This document shows positions 9,128-17,800 of a stretch of 64,000 bases of DNA, in pieces. Made by a program: the position numbers and the translations under genes. The notes beneath the pieces were generated by a model. The model searched no databases. It had not been told where the DNA came from and was given only the letters and a program-made list of their open reading frames with translations. Source of the stretch: Fusobacterium ulcerans (GTDB taxonomy: Bacteria > Fusobacteriota > Fusobacteriia > Fusobacteriales > Fusobacteriaceae); NCBI RefSeq assembly GCF_003019675.1, contig NZ_CP028105.1, positions 3,302,282 to 3,366,281 of the forward strand, written 5' to 3'. Every line of letters begins with the position of its first letter. The first letter of the stretch is position 1.

Positions 9128-10123
9128 CTAAAATCTTTTAAATGCTGGAGTATCAGCTTTAGCTTTTAAAAGTTCTTTCATTTCATTATCTAATTTTGTT
9201 AAAGTGATTGAAAAGCCACCCATATCTAAAGATGTCATATAGTTCCCAACAATTGTATCAACTGCTTTAATGTTTTTTTCTTCTAATACTTGAGCTACTC
9301 TGTTGTTAATTATAAAAAGTTCCATTAAAGTAGTTTCTCCAAGTCCATTTATTAATACTGCAACTTCATCATTTTCTTTTAAATCAGATTCCTTAAATAT
9401 TTTCTCTAAAATATGATCTACATGAACATCTGCTGGCTGAATTTTTTCTCTGTGTGTTCCTGGCTCTCCATGAATTCCAAGTCCAATTTCTACCTCATCA
9501 TCTGCTAATTCAAAGCTTAATTTTCCAGTAGTTGGCACCATGCATGGTTCTAATGCCATTCCCAATGTTTTCGTTCTTCCAATAACCTTGTTCCCTAAAG
9601 CTTCCAGCTCTCCCAGAGAATATCCTTTTTCTGCTGCTGCTCCAACCATTTTATGTACTAAAACTGTTCCTGCTATTCCTCTTCTTCCCACAGTATATGT
9701 ACTATTTTCTACAGCGATATCATCATCAACTACTATTTTTTTTACTTCTATTTCTTCCATTGCAGCCATTTCAGCTGCCATTTCAAAATTCATTACATCT
9801 CCACTATAGTTTTTTATTATCAACAAAACTCCAGCTCCACTATTTACAGCTTTTATTGCTTCATAAACTTTGTCAGCACTAGGTGATGTAAATACTTCTC
9901 CAGCTACTGCTCCATCCAACATTCCATAACCAACAAATCCAGCATGTGAAGGCTCGTGTCCGCTTCCTCCTCCACTAATTAAAGCTGTTTTTCCCACTTT
10001 CTTATCTTTTCTCACTATTACTGGTAAATCTTCTACTCTTTCCAGATATTCTGGATAAGCTTTAAGCATTCCACTAACCATTTCTTCTACAATGTTCTCT
10101 GGTTTGTTAATCATTTTTTTCAT
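9128..10123 (-). CDS. dhaK: Dihydroxyacetone kinase substrate-binding subunit DhaK
   Basis: A 331-residue DhaK, which binds dihydroxyacetone as a hemiaminal on a histidine; that His is in GLGIHGEPGTHRE. The conserved SGGGSGHEPSHAGFVG loop near the N-terminus contacts substrate and the DhaL ADP. The start MKKMIN resembles other DhaK proteins and has AGGAGG 8 nt upstream. It heads the dhaKLM operon, which converts dihydroxyacetone (from glycerol oxidation) to dihydroxyacetone phosphate at the expense of PEP. The 5' leader carries a GlpP-type antitermination element (10149-10221), so control by glycerol 3-phosphate is likely. Confidence 0.97.
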   Translation of the reverse strand: MKKMINKPENIVEEMVSGMLKAYPEYLERVEDLPVIVRKDKKVGKTALISGGGSGHEPSHAGFVGYGMLDGAVAGEVFTSPSADKVYEAIKAVNSGAGVLLIIKNYSGDVMNFEMAAEMAAMEEIEVKKIVVDDDIAVENSTYTVGRRGIAGTVLVHKMVGAAAEKGYSLGELEALGNKVIGRTKTLGMALEPCMVPTTGKLSFELADDEVEIGLGIHGEPGTHREKIQPADVHVDHILEKIFKESDLKENDEVAVLINGLGETTLMELFIINNRVAQVLEEKNIKAVDTIVGNYMTSLDMGGFSITLTKLDNEMKELLKAKADTPAFKRF

Positions 10124-10148
10124 AAAATTTACCTCCTGAATTTTTATT

Positions 10149-10221
10149 AAAAAAAGCTCAAAATAATTCCCTCATATTTCTATAAGAAAATTACCCTAAG
10201 CCTCTCCATTCACATAGCTTT
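10149..10221 (-). promoter_or_regulatory. Predicted GlpP-responsive antiterminator/terminator leader of dhaKLM
   Basis: In the leftward transcript a 13-bp terminator stem (plus-strand arms 10189-10201 and 10156-10168, three G-U pairs) runs into seven U (10149-10155). An alternative helix joins AAGCT (10216-10220) to GGCTT (10198-10202), and its 3' half overlaps the terminator's 5' arm, so the two are mutually exclusive. The glpF leader at 31587-31660 has the same order of elements and compatible base changes: AAA pairing with TTT there becomes GGG pairing with TTT here. glpP lies in this window at 31735. Confidence 0.75.
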
Positions 10222-10234
10222 ATTCATTTATTAA

Positions 10235-10263
10235 ATTTTAATCTATTTTGAAATCTTTGTCAA
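10235..10263 (-). promoter_or_regulatory. Sigma-70-type promoter of dhaKLM
   Basis: Leftward TTGACA (10258-10263), a 17-nt spacer, then TAAAAT (10235-10240). Transcription would begin a few nucleotides before the antiterminator element, as at the glpF promoter. Confidence 0.7.
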
Positions 10264-10276
10264 CGTATTTAATATT

Positions 10277-11044
10277 TTAAAACATTTCTTTTAACATTTT
10301 TAAAGCAGTCACTGTAGTCACAGTAAGGAACACTGGCTTTATAAATCTGCTTCCTTTACTTATAGCACACCTTGAACCACATTGAGCTCCTAAAAGCATT
10401 ATTATTGAAATTGGTATCCCATAAAGAAAATATACTTTCCCACTGATTCCAAATACTAAAAGGCTTGTAAAATTTCCTATTAAATTTAAAATTTTAGAGT
10501 CTCCGTTAGCTTCTACAAAATCATATCCAAATATTTTCATCATAAAAAAAACTAAAAATGACCCTGTCCCTGGACCTAAAAACCCATTGTAGAATCCTAT
10601 GACAAAAGCCATTATCATTCCCTTTGTAACATTTGATTTAGTCAGACCTGTGAATGTACTTTCATGACCCATTTTTTTATTAGTCAATGTATAGGCAAGT
10701 ACCACTATTAAAGCTGTAAATACTATATAATTAATATATTGAGGTTTTGTTCCAATTATAATTTTTACTCCAATAAATGCTCCTACAAAAGAAAATGGAG
10801 CCAATTTTTTCATAAGATTCCAATTGACTTTTCCTGACCTTGCATAGTTCACACTGCTTCCTACCCCAGAAAAAAATCCAGATAACTTATTTGTTCCTAA
10901 AGCAATATGAGGCGGCAATCCTGATGCTAAGTAAGCTGGCAGTGAAATCAAGCCCCCTCCTCCTGCTACCGAATCAATAAATGCTCCTACAAAACATAAG
11001 CAGGCTAAAATAATAAATTGACTGGTTAAAAGCTCTTTTAACAT
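10277..11044 (-). CDS. TauE/SafE (TSUP) family membrane permease
   Basis: A 255-residue integral membrane protein with about eight hydrophobic segments. It has the TSUP half-signatures: an N-terminal FVGAFIDSVAGGGGLISLP with LGTNKLSGFFSGVGS, and the second half GFYNGFLGPGTGSFL with GDSKILNLIGNF. Family members export sulfite, sulfoacetate or other organosulfur anions; this substrate cannot be told. GGGGGAG sits 7 nt before the ATG. It lies between the ridA terminator and the dhaKLM promoter and is probably a single-gene unit, with no visible link to glycerol metabolism. Confidence 0.9.
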   Translation of the reverse strand: MLKELLTSQFIILACLCFVGAFIDSVAGGGGLISLPAYLASGLPPHIALGTNKLSGFFSGVGSSVNYARSGKVNWNLMKKLAPFSFVGAFIGVKIIIGTKPQYINYIVFTALIVVLAYTLTNKKMGHESTFTGLTKSNVTKGMIMAFVIGFYNGFLGPGTGSFLVFFMMKIFGYDFVEANGDSKILNLIGNFTSLLVFGISGKVYFLYGIPISIIMLLGAQCGSRCAISKGSRFIKPVFLTVTTVTALKMLKEMF

Positions 11045-11127
11045 TAAAAATCTCCCCCTTTATTGTATACACTTCATTTTAACACATTTGTATTTTTTAT
11101 TCTACATAAAACCAAGATTTTTAGACA

Positions 11128-11172
11128 TAAAAAAATGGAGGAAATCCAACTGTTGAATCTCTCCCCATTTTA
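11128..11172 (-). terminator. Rho-independent terminator after ridA
   Basis: Leftward AAAATGGGGAGA pairs with TTTCCTCCATTTT with one mismatch, followed by a run of seven T. It separates ridA from the TSUP permease gene. Confidence 0.85.
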
Positions 11173-11183
11173 ATTATGTATTA

Positions 11184-11561
11184 CTATTTTACAGCAATAA
11201 CTTCTATTTCAACTTTTACATCTTTTGGAAGTCTAGCAACTTCTACACATGCTCTTGCAGGTTTTACATCTCCAAGATATTCAGCATAAACTTCGTTTAC
11301 AGCTGCGAAATCGTTCATATCTTTAATGAACACTCCAGCTCTTACTACATCTTTAAAAGTATATCCAGCAGCTTCAAGTATAGCTTTGATATTTTCTAGA
11401 GATTGTTTAGTTTGAGCTTTTACGCAGTCAGAAACTACAGTCATTGTTTCAGGAACAAATGGAATTTGTCCAGATACATAAAGAGTTCCATTAACTTCAA
11501 TAGCTTGTGAGTATGGTCCTAAAGCAGCAGGTGCTTTTTCAGTGTGAATTATTTTTTTCAT
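11184..11561 (-). CDS. ridA: RidA family reactive intermediate (enamine/imine) deaminase
   Basis: A 125-residue YjgF/YER057c/UK114 protein. It hydrolyses 2-aminoacrylate and related enamine intermediates released by PLP enzymes. The family core is visible: [15 protein letters not shown] near the N-terminus, LYVSGQIPF, and the C-terminal block [16 protein letters not shown] whose Arg binds the substrate carboxylate. AGGAGG lies 8 nt before the ATG. It follows xdhC by 59 bp without a visible terminator, so it may be the last gene of yqeB-xdhC-ridA; that grouping hints at purine or heterocycle catabolism but proves nothing. Confidence 0.95.
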   Translation of the reverse strand: MKKIIHTEKAPAALGPYSQAIEVNGTLYVSGQIPFVPETMTVVSDCVKAQTKQSLENIKAILEAAGYTFKDVVRAGVFIKDMNDFAAVNEVYAEYLGDVKPARACVEVARLPKDVKVEIEVIAVK

Positions 11562-11620
11562 TGGTTTTTCCTCCTAAATATTTTTTATTTTAATATGATG
11601 ACATATTAATGCCCTTTAAT

Positions 11621-12388
11621 TTAAAAAAGTGACCTATGTACTAATTCTCCTCCATTTTTTACCTGCAATATCTCAGCAAGTATCTCAATTGCAATCTCTT
11701 CTGGTGTTCCGTTAGAGATTTTTAGTCCTATAGGCGCATATATATTATCTCTGATTTTAGAATTTTTTTCAAGGTTTTCTTTTAAATTTGTTATTTTTCT
11801 TTTACTCCCTATTATTCCTATATATTTAGCTCCTCTATTTTTTACTAAATCAAGCACTTTTTCATCAAGTACATGACCTCTTGTAGCTATAACTATATAA
11901 GTATTTTCAGTTATTTCTTCATTTGTAAGTATCTCATCAAAATTCCCTAAAGTAAGTTCAGGTACATCTATTTTCAGTTCTTCTCTGTCATCTATTATTT
12001 TTATATCAAATTCAAGATTTTTACCTATATTAAAAAGTTTTTGACCAATATGACCTGCCCCGCATATCAATAGTTTAGGAGAAGGGGAAAAAATTTTTAT
12101 AAATCCTTTCATACTTCCACCACAATTCATACGAAGCTCATCATCAGTTGTCAGATTATATGAAAATTCTTGACTTTCTCCACTCTTCATAAGCTCTCTA
12201 GCTGTTTGAATAACTTTATATTCTATACTTCCTCCACCTATAGTCCCTATGATATCCTCTTCAAATACCCCCATTATAGCTCCTGATTTACGAGGAGTCG
12301 AACCAATAGCTTCTGTTATCATAACCAATGCTGCTTTTTTCCCCTGAGATGTTCTTTTAGATATTTCATTTAATATTTTATCTTCCAT
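11621..12388 (-). CDS. XdhC/CoxI family molybdenum-hydroxylase maturation protein
   Basis: A 255-residue XdhC-type protein; family members bind molybdenum cofactor, promote its sulfuration and hand it to xanthine dehydrogenase-like enzymes. The N-terminal half has the XdhC block GSTPRKSGAIMGV...GTIGGGSIE and MNCGG. The C-terminal half is a Rossmann domain with LICGAGHIGQKL and GSKRKITN. Its start codon lies 4 bp after the stop codon of yqeB and its GGGAG ribosome site is inside yqeB, so the two are coupled. No molybdenum hydroxylase is encoded in the window. Confidence 0.9.
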   Translation of the reverse strand: MEDKILNEISKRTSQGKKAALVMITEAIGSTPRKSGAIMGVFEEDIIGTIGGGSIEYKVIQTARELMKSGESQEFSYNLTTDDELRMNCGGSMKGFIKIFSPSPKLLICGAGHIGQKLFNIGKNLEFDIKIIDDREELKIDVPELTLGNFDEILTNEEITENTYIVIATRGHVLDEKVLDLVKNRGAKYIGIIGSKRKITNLKENLEKNSKIRDNIYAPIGLKISNGTPEEIAIEILAEILQVKNGGELVHRSLF

Positions 12389-12391
12389 ATA

Positions 12392-13210
12392 TTATACTCC
12401 CTTTATCTTTCTTAAATAAAGAACAGCTTCTAATACAGCTCCACCTATATTTCTGGCTTTATCCGAAATTGTAAAACAATTTTCTTTTTCCTCTATTCTT
12501 GGATCTACATCTGCTATTTTCAAACCTTCTGTTACTTTATATCCATCTCTTATTATTCCTCTTAAAACTCCTGAAATTGGAGAATAAATATAATTTTCCT
12601 CTACTACAGCAATTATATCCCCTTTTTCTACAACACTTCCAATTTTTTCTATATTTTTGATGTAGCCATTAAATTCGCTGTAGATTACTCTTTCTTTTCC
12701 TATTCCAGCTATTATTCCAGGAATTCCAGTATTGGCACTTGCTGTTCCTTCCATAATAAGCCTCCCCAAATTATGCCCTCTCATAGTCTCTATAACTACA
12801 TCTACATCTTCTGGAGCAGAGAATCCCGGTCCTAAAGCTACAGTTATTGGTGCCATACTTCTTTTAGTTCCAAAATTTTTCTTGGCAAGTATTCCATCAA
12901 CAACTGCTATTGGTTTAAATATTTCTATACTTTTCCCTCTTGAATCAATCATTACTGGAATTATATCTTTTTCCCAGCAATTTCTTACCTCTTCCTCTGT
13001 TGCTGCACACTGAGCTCTTATACCTTCTATTTCAATATTTTTTTCATAAACAGCTTCACAAAAAGCTACTTTCCTTCTGATTGCTGATGGTTTTTCTATT
13101 TCTAAGACAAGAACTCTGAATCCGCTTCTGTGAAGTTTTTGGATAGCTCCACTGGCTATATCTCCTCCACCTCTTACTACAATGATGTCATTTACTTTTT
13201 CCATAGTCAT
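12392..13210 (-). CDS. yqeB: EF2563/YqeB family selenium-dependent molybdenum hydroxylase system protein
   Basis: A 272-residue protein of the EF2563 (YqeB) family, which co-occurs with selenium-dependent molybdenum hydroxylases; its exact step is unknown. It begins with the Rossmann-like IIVVRGGGDIASGAIQKLHRSG. The middle has VALGPGFSAPEDVDVVIETMRGH, and the tail holds a biotinyl/lipoyl-like segment (KIGSVVEKGDIIAVVEENYIYSPISG). AAGGA lies 5 nt before the ATG. With xdhC immediately downstream it forms a Mo-enzyme maturation pair. A TTGACA-N17-TATCCT promoter precedes it. Confidence 0.88.
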   Translation of the reverse strand: MTMEKVNDIIVVRGGGDIASGAIQKLHRSGFRVLVLEIEKPSAIRRKVAFCEAVYEKNIEIEGIRAQCAATEEEVRNCWEKDIIPVMIDSRGKSIEIFKPIAVVDGILAKKNFGTKRSMAPITVALGPGFSAPEDVDVVIETMRGHNLGRLIMEGTASANTGIPGIIAGIGKERVIYSEFNGYIKNIEKIGSVVEKGDIIAVVEENYIYSPISGVLRGIIRDGYKVTEGLKIADVDPRIEEKENCFTISDKARNIGGAVLEAVLYLRKIKGV

Positions 13211-13245
13211 TCTCTTCCTTATATTTTTTAAATTCTTTTATTTAA

Positions 13246-13274
13246 AGGATAATCCAGAATCCAGTTATTGTCAA
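13246..13274 (-). promoter_or_regulatory. Promoter of yqeB-xdhC(-ridA)
   Basis: Leftward TTGACA (13269-13274), a 17-nt spacer, TATCCT (13246-13251), about 35 nt upstream of the yqeB start. Confidence 0.6.
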
Positions 13275-13311
13275 TCAAAATTATTTTTATAAAATTCTCA
13301 AAAGTATGTTA

Positions 13312-13320
13312 TGATATAAT
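13312..13320 (+). promoter_or_regulatory. Extended -10 promoter of moaA
   Basis: TGATATAAT about 41 nt before the moaA start codon. The same nonamer recurs ahead of other rightward genes at 33448, 50348 and near 54974. Confidence 0.5.
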
Positions 13321-13361
13321 GAAAATATAACAGTTACTTTTTTAGAAAATGAGGGAATATT

Positions 13362-14336
13362 ATGATAGATAAAATAGGAAGAGAAATAGAATACTTGAGA
13401 CTTTCCATTACCGACAGATGTAATCTCAGATGCCAATACTGTATGAGTGAAAGAAATATGAACTTTCTTCCAAGAGAAGAACTTCTCACTTTTGAAGAGA
13501 TAAAAAGAGTAGTAAAGATTTTTAGTAAAATTGGAATAAAAAAAATCCGTCTTACTGGAGGAGAGCCTTTAGTCAGAAGAAATTTCTCTGACATACTAGA
13601 AAATATTAGTTCTGTTGAAGGAATTAAAGAAATAAATTTAACAACTAATGGCTTGCTTCTTGGAGAAAATTTTGAATCTCTTTTGAAAAATAAAGTAAAA
13701 AAAATAAATATAAGTTTGGATACTTTAAACCCAGTTCTATACAATGAAATTACAAGAGGAGGATCTCTTGATAAAGTTCTTAAAAATATTTTTAAAGCAA
13801 TAGAATTAGGGATAGAAAGAGTAAAAATAAACATAGTCCTTATAAAAGGTAAAAATGATAATGAAATTATGGATTTTGTCAAATTCAGTGAAACTTATCC
13901 AATAGACATTCGTTTTATTGAGCTTATGCCAATTGGAGAAGGGAAAAACTTCGCTCCTATATCTAATGATGAAGTTATTAAAATAATTCAAAAAGAGAGA
14001 GAATTATTTCCTGTTAATGAAAAAATTGGTTCTGGCCCTGCTAAATATTTTAAAAGTGGTTTTTCCAAAGGAAATATAGGATTCATTGCTCCATTATCCC
14101 ATAATTTTTGTGATAAATGCAATAGAATAAGGCTGACTCCTGATGGATTTTTAAAATTATGTCTCCATTGGAACAAAGGAATTGATTTGAAAAATATCAT
14201 AAGAAATGGTATAACTGATGAAGAATTAGAAAACATTATCTTTAATGCCATATACAGCAAACCTGAACATCATAGTATGGATGAAGATATTGAAGAAAAC
14301 ATAGATAAAAGAAAGATGAATCAAATAGGAGGGTAA
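13362..14336 (+). CDS. moaA: GTP 3',8-cyclase MoaA (radical SAM, molybdopterin synthesis)
   Basis: Converts GTP to 3',8-cyclo-GTP, the first step of molybdenum cofactor synthesis. At 324 residues it has the radical-SAM cluster motif CNLRCQYC (Cys20, Cys24, Cys27), the SAM-binding RLTGGEPLVRR, and a second, C-terminal cluster region around NFCDKCNRIRLTPDG with the later LCLH cysteine. Its C-terminus lacks the usual Gly-Gly end exactly at the terminus but finishes QIGG. GAGGG lies 6 nt before the ATG. It is followed 8 bp later by a MOSC-domain gene; other moa genes are not in the window. Confidence 0.96.
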   Translation: MIDKIGREIEYLRLSITDRCNLRCQYCMSERNMNFLPREELLTFEEIKRVVKIFSKIGIKKIRLTGGEPLVRRNFSDILENISSVEGIKEINLTTNGLLLGENFESLLKNKVKKINISLDTLNPVLYNEITRGGSLDKVLKNIFKAIELGIERVKINIVLIKGKNDNEIMDFVKFSETYPIDIRFIELMPIGEGKNFAPISNDEVIKIIQKERELFPVNEKIGSGPAKYFKSGFSKGNIGFIAPLSHNFCDKCNRIRLTPDGFLKLCLHWNKGIDLKNIIRNGITDEELENIIFNAIYSKPEHHSMDEDIEENIDKRKMNQIGG

Positions 14337-14344
14337 ATTTTTAA

Positions 14345-14779
14345 ATGGGAAAAATTCTAGCTGTATGTATCAGCGAAAAAAAAGGAACTCAGAAAATAAA
14401 TATAAAAGAGGGAATATTAATAGAAAATCATGGGCTTAAAAATGATGCTCATGCTGGCAACTGGCATAGACAAGTCAGTCTTCTTTCAAATGAAAAAATA
14501 TCTGATTTTATAAAAAAAGGTGGAAACGTTGATCAGGGAGATTTTGGTGAAAATCTTATAGTTGAAGGAATTGATTTAGCAAAACTTCCTATTGGAACAA
14601 AATTAAAAATCAATGAAGATATCTTACTCGAAGTAACTCAAATAGGTAAGGAATGTCATTCACACTGTGCTATATTCCATGCTGTAGGTGATTGCATCAT
14701 GCCTAGAGAAGGGATTTTCACTATTGTTTTAAAGGGTGGTACAGTAAAAGTCGGAGATGAAATATCTGTAGTAAAATAG
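14345..14779 (+). CDS. MOSC domain protein
   Basis: A 144-residue single MOSC domain, the fold shared by the C-terminal domain of Mo-cofactor sulfurases and by YiiM/YuaD. Visible blocks are IENHGLKNDAHAGNWHRQVSLL, DFGENLIVEGIDL and the near-invariant cysteine in QIGKECHSHC. Small MOSC proteins are thought to carry sulfur to, or bind, molybdenum cofactor. It sits 8 bp behind moaA, whose end carries GGAGGG as ribosome site, so it forms a Mo-cofactor pair with it. A role with the divergent xdhC/yqeB is inferred. Confidence 0.92.
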   Translation: MGKILAVCISEKKGTQKINIKEGILIENHGLKNDAHAGNWHRQVSLLSNEKISDFIKKGGNVDQGDFGENLIVEGIDLAKLPIGTKLKINEDILLEVTQIGKECHSHCAIFHAVGDCIMPREGIFTIVLKGGTVKVGDEISVVK

Positions 14780-14780
14780 T

Positions 14781-14808
14781 AACAGGGAGCTTAAGCTCCC
14801 TGTTTTTT
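14781..14808 (+). terminator. Rho-independent terminator after the moaA-MOSC pair
   Basis: A perfect 24-bp palindrome (14781-14804) with arms AACAGGGAGCTT and AAGCTCCCTGTT, followed by TTTT. It starts immediately after the MOSC stop and abuts the stop codon of the convergent autotransporter gene. Confidence 0.9.
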
Positions 14809-17800
14809 AGAATCTATACATTAGATTTACTCCATATCTAGTTGCATCTATGCTTCCTTCCTGTCTTGTTACTTCAAAGCCTATGCTGTGTCCTTCTCTT
14901 GTCTCATATTTAAGCTCTGCGCCTATTTTTATTATATCTTTTACTTTCTTTGGTTTTTCTAAGTCATAGTATCCTGCATCTGTATTTTTGATTTTCGCCT
15001 TGTTTGCTCCATCATATACTTTTCCCAGTTCATACTCTGCTGTTGCTTTTCCTATCAGACTATATTTTCCTGACTGTGCATATTTATTGAAAGCTATATC
15101 TGCTCCTACTCCTGGTCTTACTATGTACATATCTCTTGACTCTATATCCAGTTCTATTCCATCTCCACTTTCTTTGAAATCTTCAAACTTTCCATATCCT
15201 AAGTTGAATGTTCCAAATACTCCAAGATTTATTTTTTCACTATCCAATGGGATGTCATATCTTAATTTATTTTTCCATTCCACTGTTCCTGACCAGAATT
15301 TTCCTGTATTCTCATATGTTCCACTGCTCAAATGTATCTTTCTGTCTGTCTCATGATGATTTACACTTATCTCTCCTCTTGTGTAGTATTTCAAATTTTT
15401 ACTATCTTTTATATAGTCTTCAAATCCTACTCCTGCATTTAGTGAGTAAACTGTTTCTTTTGATCCAGGGTCAAAATCAAATTTAGTCTGTGTAAATCCT
15501 ACACTCCAGTTAGATATTCTTCCATATTTCATATGATCATACTCTTTTAATATCATTGTTCCAAGAGATTTAGATTCATAATCTTCCACTCCTGCTCTTT
15601 TGCTCTTTGTTTCTCCTCCAGTCATGATAGCTCCTATCTTCAGAGTTTCTCTTGAATAAAGTCTGTTATTTTTTAAATTTTCATATGATGTAGTGAATAC
15701 TTCGTTAATATCCAACATTCTAGTTTGGATGTTTGCATATACATTTCCTCTAAGTTCATTATCAAATGTTGCTCCAAGTTCATCTTTATCTGATATCATA
15801 TCCAGCGCATCAAACATTTCAAGTTCTTTATTTGCTGCTCCAGCATATATTTCATCCAATCCTTTTCCAAACTCTATAGCTTCTGTTCCTGAAAGAAGTT
15901 TCTTATATGGTATCTTTACCATTACTATTCTTATTAGATTAGGATCAGTATCATCTTTTTGTACATCTGCTATAAATGAAACTGAATGAGATATTGCTGT
16001 TATAGATCCATGATTTGGTACATTTGTAATTCCATTTAGATATTGTACTGTATACATATCATGATTGCTTCCTTGAGTTACATTTGGAAGAACTATGAAC
16101 TGCCCTTTATTAAATGATTCAGCATTTATTGTTCCTATATGTCCTGCTGTACTTCCTAAAGTTATAGTTCCAAAATCAAGCGCTCCATTTACTGTTATTG
16201 TTCCTGTATTTGTAATAGTTACTCCATCTATTGAAGCTGTTGGTCCATTGATAGTTATATCTCCAACATTTGTCAGACTTCCACTACCTTCTACTACTCC
16301 TTCTCCTCCTGATATGTTTATAGTTCCTTTATTAAGAAGAACTCCATCAGTACCTAAATATATTCCTGTTCTTCCTGCTCCATTTACATTTATTGTTCCA
16401 TAGTTTTCAACTGTTGCTTTATAGTCTGCATAGATTCCTTCACTGTCTGCTCCATTTACTGTAATAGTTCCTGTAGTATGGTTTCTTACTATTGAATTAT
16501 CAGTAGCTGCCATTCCTCTTGAATTTGCCCCATCTACTGTAATTAATCCATAGTTTTCCAATGTTGAATACTTAGTTGCCTGCATTCCATAAGCAAGTTT
16601 TCCATCTACCTTGATATTTCCTCTATTTATTCCATGGCCTCCATCATTTGCTACCATTCCTACTCCATGGTCATTAGGTACATATATATATCCCAAAGAA
16701 GAATTTTCTACAATTCCTGATTCAGCTGCCATTCCTACAGAAATTTTTGGAGGCAGTCCTGATACTACAGTTGATTTTCCTACTGTTATATTAGCATTAT
16801 TTATCATAGTTCCTGATTTTGTATACATCCCTATACTATGATCGCTTAATGACAGATTAGTATTATTTGTTCCTGTTCCTGAAGCAGAATAGATATATGA
16901 TGAATCTGTTCCTACATTGATAACAGCCCCATTTGCTACTGTTATATTTCCATTTTCTGTAGCTATTCCAACAGATTCTTTTCCAGCAGTTATTGTTCCG
17001 CTGTTATGATCTACTGAAGTAGTTCCTGCTCCATAGATTCCAGCTGAATTAGTATTTCCCACTGTTATATTTCCTGTATTTGTTATCATAGTTCCATTTT
17101 TTACAAATATACCATTAGAACTATCTCCTAATCCTATATTTCCAGCATTTGATGCACTTCCCTGAAGTCCATAGATTCCCGTACTCTTTGCTCCTGTACT
17201 TTGAATAAAATTGCTGTTTGTTACAACAGTATTTTCTCCAAATATCCCTACTGCATCTTTTCCTATTTCTATATTTCCAGTGTTTGATACAGAAGTTACA
17301 TTTTTACCATACATAGCCACTGCTGAATTAAGTATCAGTCCTGTATAAGCTCCATTTCCTACTTCTATTGATGAGTTGTTTATCATAGTTCCATTTTCGC
17401 TATACATACCTATACTTGAATCTCCCATAAGCTTCATAGTTCCACTATTTACAGTAGTTCCTGTACCTGTATTAATTATTCCTTTATTTTTTACAGTTGA
17501 TGAGTCTATATTTCCAGAATAGTTTATATTTCCATTATTTGTAGTAAATACTCCTATAGCTTCTGTTCCTGTAAGGTCTATCTTTATTCCTGTATTCAAT
17601 GCTACATTATTGTCCATAAATATTCCAGTTGATTTATTTGATACATTTAATTTATCAAGGTTTGTCACTTTAGAAATATCTCCTGTTCCTGTAAGAAATA
17701 TTCCTGTTCCCTCTGTCCCAGTTGTCACTTCTCTGTTGTTGAAATCTACCAAAGAAGCTGAATCTGAAAGTGTAAGAGCTATACTTTTATTGCTCATAAC

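Noticed and set aside
13334-13882. 182-codon leftward ORF opposite moaA
   Set aside because: Antisense to a clear MoaA; low-complexity Ser/Ile/Phe-rich product, no homology visible.
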